The translations under genes and the position numbers were made by a program. This document shows, in pieces, positions 8,741-16,538 of a stretch of DNA of 56,712 bases. Origin of the DNA: an uncultured Acetatifactor sp. (GTDB lineage Bacteria; Bacillota; Clostridia; Lachnospirales; Lachnospiraceae); assembly GCA_910580225.1 (NCBI GenBank), contig CAJTXE010000030.1, forward strand, positions 1 to 56,712, written 5' to 3'. The notes under the pieces are model-generated. The model saw only the letters and a list, made by a program, of their open reading frames with translations, was not told the origin of the DNA and made no database searches. Position 1 is the stretch's first letter. Each line of letters starts with the position of its first letter.

Positions 8741-9160
8741 TTAGTTTTCACGTTTCTGATATTTGTATGCGTCATCCAGCTCCACCGCACCATTGAGACG
8801 TTTCACTTCCTCCACACACTTTGCATGGAGTTTTCGGAATGCACTTTCATCGATCTGGCTCTCCGAATGGTAGGCAATCATATGCGCCAGCATGGACAGC
8901 TCCACTGCGATCTTGAAATCCATCCGGGCCAGGCGGTTCTCCGTATCCTGCACCGTGCTTGTCAGAACGGAGGACAGGGACTGCAGCAGATAGTTTTCTG
9001 CCTTTTTAGAATTCAAATAGCCACAGTAGAACTTCAGCGCCTCAGTCACGAACTCATTCCGGGAGCGTACATTGGCCACTTCCAGCAGTCCGTCCGCCAT
9101 CTCAAGAATCTCTTTCTCAACATAAAAACCGGCCCGCACCTTTCCTGTCCCTTTGGCCAT
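8741..9160 (-). CDS. Ribbon-helix-helix protein, probable relaxosome accessory factor
   Basis: 139 aa. The N-terminus (KVRAGFYVEKEILEMADGLLE, then SRNEFVTEALKFYCGYL) has the strand-helix-helix pattern of a MetJ/Arc-type DNA-binding domain; the C-terminal half is helical. The start follows AGGAGG. It lies directly beside a palindrome-rich non-coding stretch taken as a candidate oriT, and proteins of this type commonly bind oriT and recruit the relaxase. The role is inferred from fold and position. Confidence 0.72.
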   Translation of the reverse strand: MAKGTGKVRAGFYVEKEILEMADGLLEVANVRSRNEFVTEALKFYCGYLNSKKAENYLLQSLSSVLTSTVQDTENRLARMDFKIAVELSMLAHMIAYHSESQIDESAFRKLHAKCVEEVKRLNGAVELDDAYKYQKREN

Positions 9161-9281
9161 TTGTGTTCTCCTCCTCTCTGATTGCCTTATTCTCTCCTGG
9201 TATTCACTTTTTTCCTTCCGAAATCCCCAAAACTCCTATCGCTTTTCCGGGAGCAGGTATAAAAAATTGCTGCATCCCTGA

Positions 9282-9363
9282 AAAAGTTATGCACTTTTGC
9301 TCTTCCGCACGGCTTTGCCGGGCGGTGTTTTCCGGGTTTAGGCTGCGAAAGCAGCATAAACCC
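9282..9363 (-). other. Candidate origin of transfer (oriT)
   Basis: The 526-bp stretch 9161-9686 has no convincing large gene but holds clustered dyads: AAAAGT-TATGC-ACTTTT (9282-9298), CGGC-TTT-GCCG (about 9309-9319), and a 13-bp arm hairpin GGGTTTAGGCTGC-GAAA-GCAGCATAAACCC with one mismatch (9334-9363). This arrangement next to an RHH protein and in the relaxase region is typical of oriT. The exact nic site cannot be assigned from sequence alone. Confidence 0.5.
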
Positions 9364-9514
9364 TTTAACCTGCACACCTTTCGACCCGGAACTCACACCG
9401 CTCTGGCCCAATCCCGAACCCCTGTCCAAATTGCTCCAACAAGGCGGATTTCCCTTCCGGTGGTAACTACTGCCACCCCTTCCCCGAAAACGGCACACGG
9501 GGCCATACGGCGGC

Positions 9515-9655
9515 TTACAGGGGCGGATGCCGGGGACACGTTCTCTGCACCATATGCATACCGTCCCTGACCTGCCTGAGTTCCTCCTGTATCACCTGCT
9601 TCCGGGCGGCTTTCTCTCTTCTTTTCTGTCTATCCTGCTCCCCCGGCCTTTCCAT
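9515..9655 (-). CDS. Possible 46-aa basic micro-protein
   Basis: A short frame starting ATG at 9655 and ending TAA at 9515 encodes MERPGEQDRQKRREK..., strongly basic then ending QRTCPRHPPL. The ribosome site is weak (GGGG directly before ATG). It sits between the DUF6103-like gene and the candidate oriT. It may be real, given that it fills the only other open space, but it could equally be chance coding in the oriT flank. Confidence 0.3.
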   Translation of the reverse strand: MERPGEQDRQKRREKAARKQVIQEELRQVRDGMHMVQRTCPRHPPL

Positions 9656-9686
9656 TCCCCGTCACTGCCATCACTCAGAATGCTTT

Positions 9687-9941
9687 TTACACGCTGCCCC
9701 TGTCTTCACTCTGCCTGTCTGCATTCCTCTGCCTGTTCGGACGGGACGGCCTGGCATTTTCCTCCCTGGCGATCCGGTCATCCAGGTACTCCCTGGTTGC
9801 CTGGGGCACATATTTTTCATAGAGTTTCTGGAGATAGTCCTTCAGTTCCGCCTGCAAATCTGCTTCCTTCTTCCCCATATGGTAGGTCAGGGCATCCAGG
9901 CGCTCCGTGTTGAAACTCATCGTCAATGTTGTATTTTTCAT
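9687..9941 (-). CDS. Small DUF6103-like element protein
   Basis: 84 aa. The start MKNTTLTMSFNTERLDAL and the later VPQATREYLDDRI match my memory of a short family (DUF6103) found beside relaxase genes in Firmicute mobile elements. A helical core with a KKEADLQAELKDYLQKLYEKY segment resembles an RHH-like or four-helix accessory protein. The C-terminus is arginine-rich and disordered. Function is unknown; position near oriT suggests a transfer-related DNA-binding role. Confidence 0.65.
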   Translation of the reverse strand: MKNTTLTMSFNTERLDALTYHMGKKEADLQAELKDYLQKLYEKYVPQATREYLDDRIAREENARPSRPNRQRNADRQSEDRGSV

Positions 9942-9998
9942 ATTCTCATCTGCCTCCGATTCTGATAGTTTGTTCCTTGCTTCTTTCTCCGCCTCCCA

Positions 9999-10985
9999 TC
10001 ATCCCTCCTGCATGATGGGAACTGCCGGTTCTTCTTCCGGCTCATTCACCCAGTTCTCATAATCCTCCACGCTGCAGTACCCTGCCAGCATGGCAGAAAA
10101 CGCATCCAGCCGTCTGGCCTTCACGCCGGACAGTTCCATCTGCAGGCCAAAGTAGCCCTGGAACACCCGCACCACTTTTGCGTCCAGGACATCCGCCCAG
10201 GCTTCCTTTCCCGCCTCCGTCAGTGTTCCCCCATCCAGTTCCACAATGGTATGGGGCAGCCCGTAATCGATCTCATCATGGACCAGATGCAGGTTTTCCC
10301 ATCGGGCACACAGCAGATCCTTCAAGCAGGTTCCCATGGCCTGTCCTCCATTTTCCTGGCTCATGTTATCTCCCGAATCTTTTTCCTGGGAAACAAGTCC
10401 CGCCAGACTCTGTCTTTGCCTCTCCTGCAAGTTTTTACAGAAATCCGGATAAAAACGCAGCTCCAGGCAGTCTCTGCGGATACTTGCCAGGCTCACCTCC
10501 GGCCTCTCCACAAGCATGTCTGCCAGAAGCTCTGTCAATGCCGGATTTTCAGAGAAAGAAAAATCACACCCTTCCTGTATCTGATCCAGATAAAAGACCC
10601 AGTTTCCATCTCCCGTATCACTGGTCCCCTCCAGAATCATCCGGTCTGCCAGCCGGGACAGCCCTGCCCCGAACTCGGACAGGGAATCGTATTCCAGGGT
10701 GGCGGCATCCGGCACATAGGAGGCGTAGCGGGCGTAATCATAGCCCTCTGCTTCCACCAGGACACCGTCCCTTCTCCCCTCGCCGGTGACCAGCAGGCAG
10801 TGGTACACCCCTTCCTTATCCTGGCACATGAGATCTTTATTCTCCACCACACATGGGACATCCTGCAGCGGATCCCTCAGAAACTTTTCGAACGCCTCCG
10901 CTGGCAGGCAGACTTTTTTCTCCACCTTCGCCTGCCGGAACTGAAAATCCGGCTTGTATAAAAACAGCATATCTACTGGGTTGAT
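9999..10985 (-). CDS. ICE-associated protein of unknown function, probable ATC start
   Basis: About 328 aa, soluble, mildly acidic. I recognise no catalytic motif. The middle region is hydrophilic (around residue 200, EKDSGDNMSQENGGQ), separating two folded halves; the tail is rich in E and P. The first in-frame ATG (10970) is 23 bases from the AAGGAGG ribosome site, too far, whereas ATC at 10985 is eight bases from it and reads INPVDMLFLYKPDF. An ATC initiation, as also inferred for the Dam-type methylase at 37149-38099, is therefore favoured. It sits just downstream of a small basic protein and the NlpC/P60 hydrolase. Confidence 0.6.
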   Translation of the reverse strand: MNPVDMLFLYKPDFQFRQAKVEKKVCLPAEAFEKFLRDPLQDVPCVVENKDLMCQDKEGVYHCLLVTGEGRRDGVLVEAEGYDYARYASYVPDAATLEYDSLSEFGAGLSRLADRMILEGTSDTGDGNWVFYLDQIQEGCDFSFSENPALTELLADMLVERPEVSLASIRRDCLELRFYPDFCKNLQERQRQSLAGLVSQEKDSGDNMSQENGGQAMGTCLKDLLCARWENLHLVHDEIDYGLPHTIVELDGGTLTEAGKEAWADVLDAKVVRVFQGYFGLQMELSGVKARRLDAFSAMLAGYCSVEDYENWVNEPEEEPAVPIMQEG

Positions 10986-10999
10986 TGCACATCCCTCCT

Positions 11000-11218
11000 T
11001 CAGGTAAAATCCACTTCGTAAAGGGTTTTCACCACCCTCTTATATTCCGCGTGCTGCAGTGCCTCCTTTGTCCCATGGCGCACCTTTTTGTTCAGCTGCT
11101 TCCTCCGCAGGGAGATCCCCCGCTTCAGTTCGCCCCGCATGCTGTCCGGGCCTCTTCCCCGTACCCAGTCGGCCCTCCTTCTCCTGGCTGTGCCGGGCAT
11201 TGGTTTCTGTAATGCCAT
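11000..11218 (-). CDS. Small basic protein of unknown function
   Basis: 72 aa from ATG at 11218, preceded by AGGAGG at five bases; a reading from 11317 has no ribosome site. It is very basic (RRRRADWVRGRGPDS, then RRKQLNKKVR) and ends YEVDFT. The composition suggests nucleic-acid binding. I recall similar short proteins in related ICEs but cannot name the family. It is co-linear with the gene at 9999-10985. Confidence 0.55.
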   Translation of the reverse strand: MALQKPMPGTARRRRADWVRGRGPDSMRGELKRGISLRRKQLNKKVRHGTKEALQHAEYKRVVKTLYEVDFT

Positions 11219-11362
11219 CGCTTCCTCCTGTTCTGCCATTTTATCAACCAGCTGCTGTTTTCTTTCAGCAACACACCATACCGGAACCTTCCCGAAAAGT
11301 CGATACCCAAAACCCACAAAGATCCCTTTTCTTCTCTGCAGATTTTGGCTTCTTCCTCTCCT

Positions 11363-12397
11363 TTACGGGATCCCCGGCAGACGGCCCGTGGCGTAGTAAT
11401 GGCTGCGCCAGAAATTGGAGTTCAGGTCACCGTAGCCAATGGGATTTCCTGCATGAAGCATCTTTCCATCCCCCACATACATCCCCACATGACTCACCGG
11501 GCCGGGGGATGCATAGGTCCCAGTGAAAAAGATCAGGTCACCAGGCCTTGCCTCCTCACGGGGCACGATGGCGCACTGATTATAGATTCCTTCCGCTGTT
11601 GTCCTTGGCAGGTTGTAGACGCCGGACTGTGTGTAGATCCAGCAGATATACCCGCTGCAGTCAAAGGATGTGGCAGGGGATGAGCCGCCCCACACATAAG
11701 GGTAACCGATATATTTCGTGGCTTCCGCAAGTAGCGCCCCGAAGCTCCCATCCCCCATGGCCTCTCCCGCCGCAAAGTTACCGGAAGCTGCCCTGCCATA
11801 GACTGCCATAGTATAGATTCTCTGGGCGTTGGCCCTTGTTTCCATAGCCAGGCTCCTCCCCAGCAGGCTTTCCAGATTCCGGCAGATCTCCTCCTGATCG
11901 GTGAGAAAAATGGCCACCGTATAGGTTTCCTCCGTGATGCTCCCATCCTCTTCCTCTACCTCCCTGGTCCGTTCCTCGTAGCGCAGGAAGCATTCCAGAA
12001 AGTCCTTCTGCACACGGCGGGAGGGCTGTCCCTCGCCAAAGTACAGGGCATAAAACCAGGCTTTAACCCGGCTGGCATCGATCTCCCCGCCCTCCAGGTT
12101 GTCCACGCTGGCGATCAGGCTGTCCAGATTCTGGAAACTCTTTCGGATATCCTCGATGTATTCCTGATACTCCTCCGGCACCTTTTCTGACAGCGTCCCG
12201 CCATGGAAGGACAGATCCACAGCAGAGAAATTATGCGTACTGGTGCCGTCCAGTGCGCCCAGGATCATGAAGGTCATCAGGATGAACGGCAGGAACACCG
12301 CAACGACCACGGAGGCGATCGCTGTCCTGGCCCGCTTGTCCGTGACTGCCACAGCGGCTGCCTTCACTGCCAGGGTAATGGCTGCGGATGCGGCCAT
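11363..12397 (-). CDS. Membrane-anchored NlpC/P60 peptidoglycan hydrolase of the transfer system
   Basis: About 344 aa. One membrane segment lies near residues 27-50 (TAIASVVVAVFLPFILMTF), then an extracellular linker and VirB1-like middle region, then a C-terminal NlpC/P60 domain with the catalytic Cys in FDCSGYICWIY and His in SHVGMYVGDG. It would open the wall for the conjugation channel, as in Tn916/Tn1549-type systems. The start at 12397 gives the best spacing to AAGGAG. It heads the block toward oriT and is divergent from the XRE gene at 12518. Confidence 0.88.
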   Translation of the reverse strand: MAASAAITLAVKAAAVAVTDKRARTAIASVVVAVFLPFILMTFMILGALDGTSTHNFSAVDLSFHGGTLSEKVPEEYQEYIEDIRKSFQNLDSLIASVDNLEGGEIDASRVKAWFYALYFGEGQPSRRVQKDFLECFLRYEERTREVEEEDGSITEETYTVAIFLTDQEEICRNLESLLGRSLAMETRANAQRIYTMAVYGRAASGNFAAGEAMGDGSFGALLAEATKYIGYPYVWGGSSPATSFDCSGYICWIYTQSGVYNLPRTTAEGIYNQCAIVPREEARPGDLIFFTGTYASPGPVSHVGMYVGDGKMLHAGNPIGYGDLNSNFWRSHYYATGRLPGIP

Positions 12398-12487
12398 CTC
12401 CATCATCTCCTTTCTGAATTATACTCTATATCGGTCTTTTTTCAACCGATTAGGATACTGTTTATTTGCTAAAATGTTGGTTAAACT

Positions 12488-12511
12488 ACCTCTATAGCGA
12501 AAAACAGAGGT
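12488..12511 (+). promoter_or_regulatory. Hairpin over the XRE gene ribosome site
   Basis: ACCTCT (12488-12493) is complementary to AGAGGT (12506-12511), and the right arm is the Shine-Dalgarno of the XRE gene (AGAGGTGAACCC-ATG). It may form an RNA hairpin that limits translation, or act as an operator in the 110-bp divergent region shared with the NlpC/P60 gene. The DNA before it (TTGCTAAAATG, 12465-12475) holds a possible -10 box. Confidence 0.45.
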
Positions 12512-12517
12512 GAACCC

Positions 12518-12856
12518 ATGGAAGGAACAGACGCAAAGGTGATCGGCAGCCGTATCCTGGAATGCCGTAAAAAACTGAAATACAGCCGGGAGAAGCTGGC
12601 AGAGGCCGCGGACGTATCCAATTCCTTCCTGGCGGAAGTCGAACATGGCACCAAGAACTTTTCCGTCCCGGTACTGGCAAGGCTCTGCAAGGCCCTCGGA
12701 GTATCTGCTGATTATCTCCTGTTCGGCAGGGAAAATGCGCCCGACACATCCGGCATCCTCCAGATGCTCTCCGGCATCGACCCTCAGTACCTGCCATGTC
12801 TGGAGGAACTTCTGGCCGCCTATATCAAGACCATAACGATTGCGGAATCCCGTTAG
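12518..12856 (+). CDS. XRE-family transcriptional regulator
   Basis: 112 aa, the only element gene on the plus strand. Residues 10-65 form a classic Cro/CI HTH (IGSRILECRKKLKYSREKLAEAADVSNSFLAEVEHGTKNFSVPVLARLCKALGVSADYLLFG in pieces), followed by a short helical dimerisation segment. It faces the NlpC/P60 gene across a divergent promoter region, which suggests it represses the transfer operon and itself. It is closed by a perfect terminator. Induction signal is unknown. Confidence 0.9.
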   Translation: MEGTDAKVIGSRILECRKKLKYSREKLAEAADVSNSFLAEVEHGTKNFSVPVLARLCKALGVSADYLLFGRENAPDTSGILQMLSGIDPQYLPCLEELLAAYIKTITIAESR

Positions 12857-12880
12857 CTGTGCCGAAAAGCACAGCTTTTT
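12855..12880 (+). terminator. Intrinsic terminator of the XRE gene
   Basis: AGCTGTGC-CGAAAA-GCACAGCT, a perfect eight-base-pair stem, followed by TTTT. The stem begins inside the stop codon of the XRE gene. Confidence 0.9.
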
Positions 12881-12995
12881 ATATCTGCAATACCTGATGC
12901 TTCCAGCAGCCATCTGCCATTTCCCTGTTGCCGCACCATCAGACACATATCTTTTGCCTGTGGTTACCTGCAGGTCTGTTCCTGCACATACCTTC

Positions 12996-13502
12996 TTACA
13001 TATTCATGCCGTCAAACATGCTGTACTGTTGAGGCGGCTCCTCAACCCGGTGCCTCCTCTCCTGCTTCATCACTTCTTTCGTTCTCCTCAAAGCCATCTT
13101 CAGCACATCCTCATCCATGCCGGCTGTCTCGTACCCTTTCACGATTACACTATAATAACCGCTGTGAGGCATGGCAGCCTGCCTCCCGTCATTCATCACA
13201 TAGACCATGGCAGACACGTTTTTCCCTTCAATCTCCACCTCCAGGTTCTCCTTCCGGTAGAGGTGCGGCCACCCTTCATAGCGGTCCAGTGCCTTTTCAT
13301 TCTGGGGAGAGATCTTCCATAAAAGCACAGGCACACTGGCGTTTTCCCGTGGCTCTATGGTGGCCACTCCCCGGAACAAAAGCTCATAGCCTTTGACCTC
13401 GCCGGTTCCCACTACCGATGCACCGGGACACCGGCATTCCATCTGGGTGAGGTTCAGATTGCTCCCATATGCGATATATAACCGTTCCTCTTCTCTCTTC
13501 AT
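12996..13502 (-). CDS. Gamma-glutamylcyclotransferase (AIG2-like)
   Basis: 168 aa. The GGCT/AIG2 fold signature is clear: YIAYGSNLN near the N-terminus, and the catalytic Glu region DRYEGWPHLYRKE. The family cleaves gamma-glutamyl amides to release 5-oxoproline. The start is fixed by AGGAGG seven bases upstream. It lies immediately downstream of an amidoligase, a pairing described for phage and conjugative-element proteins, where one enzyme makes and the other removes a peptide or amino-acid conjugate. It ends QQYSMFDGMNM, which holds both the methionine-rich tail and a QxxMF sliding-clamp-like motif. Confidence 0.85.
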   Translation of the reverse strand: MKREEERLYIAYGSNLNLTQMECRCPGASVVGTGEVKGYELLFRGVATIEPRENASVPVLLWKISPQNEKALDRYEGWPHLYRKENLEVEIEGKNVSAMVYVMNDGRQAAMPHSGYYSVIVKGYETAGMDEDVLKMALRRTKEVMKQERRHRVEEPPQQYSMFDGMNM

Positions 13503-13528
13503 TCCCATTCCTCCTGTTTTCCTGTCCT

Positions 13529-14581
13529 CTACATGGACATGGTAAAAGCCGGAGACTCCTCCCCGGCTTCCTGTCCTTCTGTATGCTGTTCTTCTGTCTG
13601 CCCTTCCGCAGCGGCCTGCCTCTCTGCAGCCTCCGCCATCTCCTTCTCTTTTTTCTGTCTCATCCGTTCCTTCTGTGCCAGGGCCTGGGCCGGATCCTTC
13701 CAGGCGATGCAGCCGTCCAGATGCTCCAGCAGGTGCCCCCTGGCGGTCTTGAACTCATCCCCGATGAGCCCCAGGCGCAAAAGCCAGGTACGGAAGGTGT
13801 ATTTCTCATTCTCCGTCACGGTCTTCCTGCGGCTGGCGCAGCTCTGGTTCAGCGCCTGCGCCCCAATCGCCAGACAGAGCTGGATATACGCCTTGATCTT
13901 CCCTGCATGGACCGTGCCGTTGAACAGCCGGAACTCCACCGTGCCTTTCTGGAATACGCTGTGCAGGTTCAGACAATGATACCGGCTGTCATCATAGTGG
14001 GTGTCCCTGCGGCTGCTCCCGCCATACCAGATGCGCTCCACCGCCTCCATGCTCTTTGGCTTCCGGCTGTTCAAATCGTCCAGAAAACGATGTTCCACCG
14101 GCTGGCACCAGCGGTGCTGCCTGGCTACCGAAACCTGCAGGGCCTTGTAGATCAGGTCCTCCTTTGCCGCCATGATGTTGGTGATGTTCCGGAGCGTCCG
14201 GGCATCAAAAGGGGATGCATCGATATGCACATGGATCCCGCAGCTTTTGTTTGCAAACGCACCCGCTTCCCGCAGCTTCCGGATCAATTCCTGGACCGTC
14301 ACGATGTCCTCATACCTGCAGATCGGGCTGACCATTTCCGTCCGGTATTCCGGGGATGCGTCAAACCTGGTTTTTCCTTCTTTTCTCTGGGCTTTGATAC
14401 TGGCATCACTCATGAATTTCCATTCCCGCTGCTGTTGGTCCTTTGCTGCATAGGTGTCATAATAAGTCCCCACATAATAGGACGATGTGCCAAAGTGTGC
14501 CGCTGCCACTTCTGCCGCTCGTCTTCGGCTGATCCCGGTCAGTTCTATCTCAATGCCGAACTTCTGGTCCTTCAGATCCAT
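13529..14581 (-). CDS. Amidoligase-family protein (COOH-NH2 ligase)
   Basis: 350 aa. The N-terminus FGIEIELTG is the metal/ATP-binding 'GxExE' motif of amidoligases (glutamine-synthetase-like fold). Further motifs: YRTEMVSPI, GIHVHIDASPFD and VEFRLFNGTVHAGKI. The C-terminal 70 residues are charged, low complexity, ending ESPAFTMSM. The family joins carboxyl and amino groups; in mobile elements it is thought to modify proteins, nucleotides or wall peptides. The start follows GGAGG by nine bases. The adjacent GGCT gene is 27 bases downstream, so they probably form one unit. Substrate unknown. Confidence 0.88.
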   Translation of the reverse strand: MDLKDQKFGIEIELTGISRRRAAEVAAAHFGTSSYYVGTYYDTYAAKDQQQREWKFMSDASIKAQRKEGKTRFDASPEYRTEMVSPICRYEDIVTVQELIRKLREAGAFANKSCGIHVHIDASPFDARTLRNITNIMAAKEDLIYKALQVSVARQHRWCQPVEHRFLDDLNSRKPKSMEAVERIWYGGSSRRDTHYDDSRYHCLNLHSVFQKGTVEFRLFNGTVHAGKIKAYIQLCLAIGAQALNQSCASRRKTVTENEKYTFRTWLLRLGLIGDEFKTARGHLLEHLDGCIAWKDPAQALAQKERMRQKKEKEMAEAAERQAAAEGQTEEQHTEGQEAGEESPAFTMSM

Positions 14582-14622
14582 GCCTGTCCACCTCCTCTCC
14601 TGTCAGGACATTCCGGTCTCCA

Positions 14623-16452
14623 TCAGCGCCCGCCTGCCTTTCCGAACAGCCTGGCCTTGTAATCCGGAGCCGTCACCATCAGGTTATACCGCTCATTACC
14701 GCACTTATAGAGACACACGCCCCTCTGGGGATAGCGGATCAGGGAGAATTCACTGGGTTCCAGCTGCAGGGTGTCGATATAGAACTTCTCATCAATGGCA
14801 CCGGCATTGAACAGGAACTGGTGGGTGGGGATGGAGAACAGGGGCTTGGTGTACTCTCGGATCCCCTCGATATTGAAGTCCTCCAGGTTCTGGCTGGCAA
14901 TAATGACCGCCGAATTTTTCTTCCTCACCCGTTTCATAAAGTTCCGCACATACTCCACAGCCGTCAGGTTGGATAGAAATAAATAGAACTCGTCCAGGCT
15001 GGCCGCCGTATCCCCGGTGGTCAGAAGCTCGTTGCTCATGTAGGACAGCACGTTAAACAACAGGGCGTTCTTCAGGCTTTTGCTGGCCTGTAAAAGCCCC
15101 TTCACCCCGAAGGTGACAAAGGTGGAATCCGTGATGTTGGTATGGCCGTTGAAGAACTTGGACTCCGCCCCTTTGCACATGGAATGCAGCCCCAGGAGGA
15201 TGTTCTGCAGAAGGTCCGTCGTATAGAGCTGCCGCTTCTTTTCATCAAAGCCTTTGTATTCCGCCTCGATAAAGTCATACATCTCCGAAAGGGTCGGGTA
15301 ATCCTCTGGCTCCAGCAGCTGGAAGTCGGTCTGGTCGCTTAACCCCCGGCTCTGGTACAGCTTCTGCAGCATGATCTCGATCACATCGATTTCCCGGTCC
15401 GTGAAGTCCTTGTAGCTGCGGAAGAAATCCTTTAAAAAGCTGATGTGCTGGCTCAGACGGCTGCTGATCCGGAAGGTCTCCGGGGCATCCGGATCCTCCG
15501 GCCCGTCCCCCTCATCCCATACCTTCGGCTCCAGGGGATTGATAATATAGCGCCCTCCCATCAGGTCAATGAAGCACCCCTGCAGGTTATTGGTCAGATC
15601 CTCGTACTCCATCTCCGGATCCAGGCAGATGATGTTCATGCCGGATTCCCGCAGGTTACACAGGATCAGCTTCAGCAGATAGGACTTTCCCTGCCCGGAG
15701 TTCCCCAGGATCAGGATGGAGCCGTTGGTCTTGTCCTCCGCCCTCTGGTTAAAGTCCACCAGGACATTGCTGCCGAACTTGTCACGGCCCACATAGAAGC
15801 CATGGGGATCCGTCTTTCCGCTGTAGTTGAAGGGATAGAGATTGGCCACGCTGCTGGCAGGCAGCACCCGCTCGAACTGGTCCCGGAATACATTTTTTCC
15901 GCTGGGCATCACGGACTGGAAGCCCTGTTGCTGCCGCAGCATCAGCCGGTCCACATTCAGCTTGGAGCGGATCAGCTCTGTCAGCACTTCTGTCTGTAAC
16001 AGCTTCAGACGGTCATAATCACTGGCAGACAGTTCAATGTACACTGCCGTGTGCAGCAGCGGTTCCCGGTTCCGGTGGGTCTGGGCCACGATGGTTGCCA
16101 CATCCTGCAGGTTGCTCTCCGCCATCACGGTCTGCTGCAGGTCATTGGTGTTGGCCCGCTCCATCCGGTTCTTGCTGGCGGCATTGCTGATGATCTTCCG
16201 CTCCTCTGCGGCATTCACATGACGGGTATAGATCCGAAGCGTCACCCCATCCTTCTCCCCCAGCCTTTTTAAAATGGCCTGTTCCTCCGTGGAAGTAGGG
16301 TATTCCCGTAGCGCCCAGACACACCGGAATGTATTGCCGCAGATGAAATGGTCCGTGTTGAATTTGATCACTGAAGGGGCGATCATATCCAGAAACTCCT
16401 GCATGCGAACATCTCCCGGAAGTCCGGGCTGGTCTGTATTTGTATTCCTCAA
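14623..16452 (-). CDS. VirB4-like conjugative transfer ATPase
   Basis: About 609 aa from a TTG start at 16452, which follows AGGAGG by seven bases; ATG starts further upstream have no ribosome site. Walker A GNSGQGKS is near residues 250-257 and a Walker B-like LDEFYLFL precedes a conserved RKKNSAVIIASQNLEDF segment. It belongs to the VirB4/TraE class (CD1110-like) that powers type IV secretion. It is shorter at its N-terminus than classic VirB4; the separate gene at 17372-17962 may supply part of that. Upstream on the operon are Fic, that gene and PrgI. Confidence 0.92.
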   Translation of the reverse strand: MRNTNTDQPGLPGDVRMQEFLDMIAPSVIKFNTDHFICGNTFRCVWALREYPTSTEEQAILKRLGEKDGVTLRIYTRHVNAAEERKIISNAASKNRMERANTNDLQQTVMAESNLQDVATIVAQTHRNREPLLHTAVYIELSASDYDRLKLLQTEVLTELIRSKLNVDRLMLRQQQGFQSVMPSGKNVFRDQFERVLPASSVANLYPFNYSGKTDPHGFYVGRDKFGSNVLVDFNQRAEDKTNGSILILGNSGQGKSYLLKLILCNLRESGMNIICLDPEMEYEDLTNNLQGCFIDLMGGRYIINPLEPKVWDEGDGPEDPDAPETFRISSRLSQHISFLKDFFRSYKDFTDREIDVIEIMLQKLYQSRGLSDQTDFQLLEPEDYPTLSEMYDFIEAEYKGFDEKKRQLYTTDLLQNILLGLHSMCKGAESKFFNGHTNITDSTFVTFGVKGLLQASKSLKNALLFNVLSYMSNELLTTGDTAASLDEFYLFLSNLTAVEYVRNFMKRVRKKNSAVIIASQNLEDFNIEGIREYTKPLFSIPTHQFLFNAGAIDEKFYIDTLQLEPSEFSLIRYPQRGVCLYKCGNERYNLMVTAPDYKARLFGKAGGR

Positions 16453-16538
16453 CTTTCTTCCTCCTGTCCTGTTTTTTTGCATAAAAAGACGCCAGACGCT
16501 TTTCACATCTGACGTTTCACATTATTATGATCCTGTTT

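Noticed and set aside
13469..14662. 397-codon open frame on the plus strand
   Set aside because: It lies opposite the amidoligase gene, which has clear motifs, a ribosome site and a conserved neighbour; the plus-strand reading has none.
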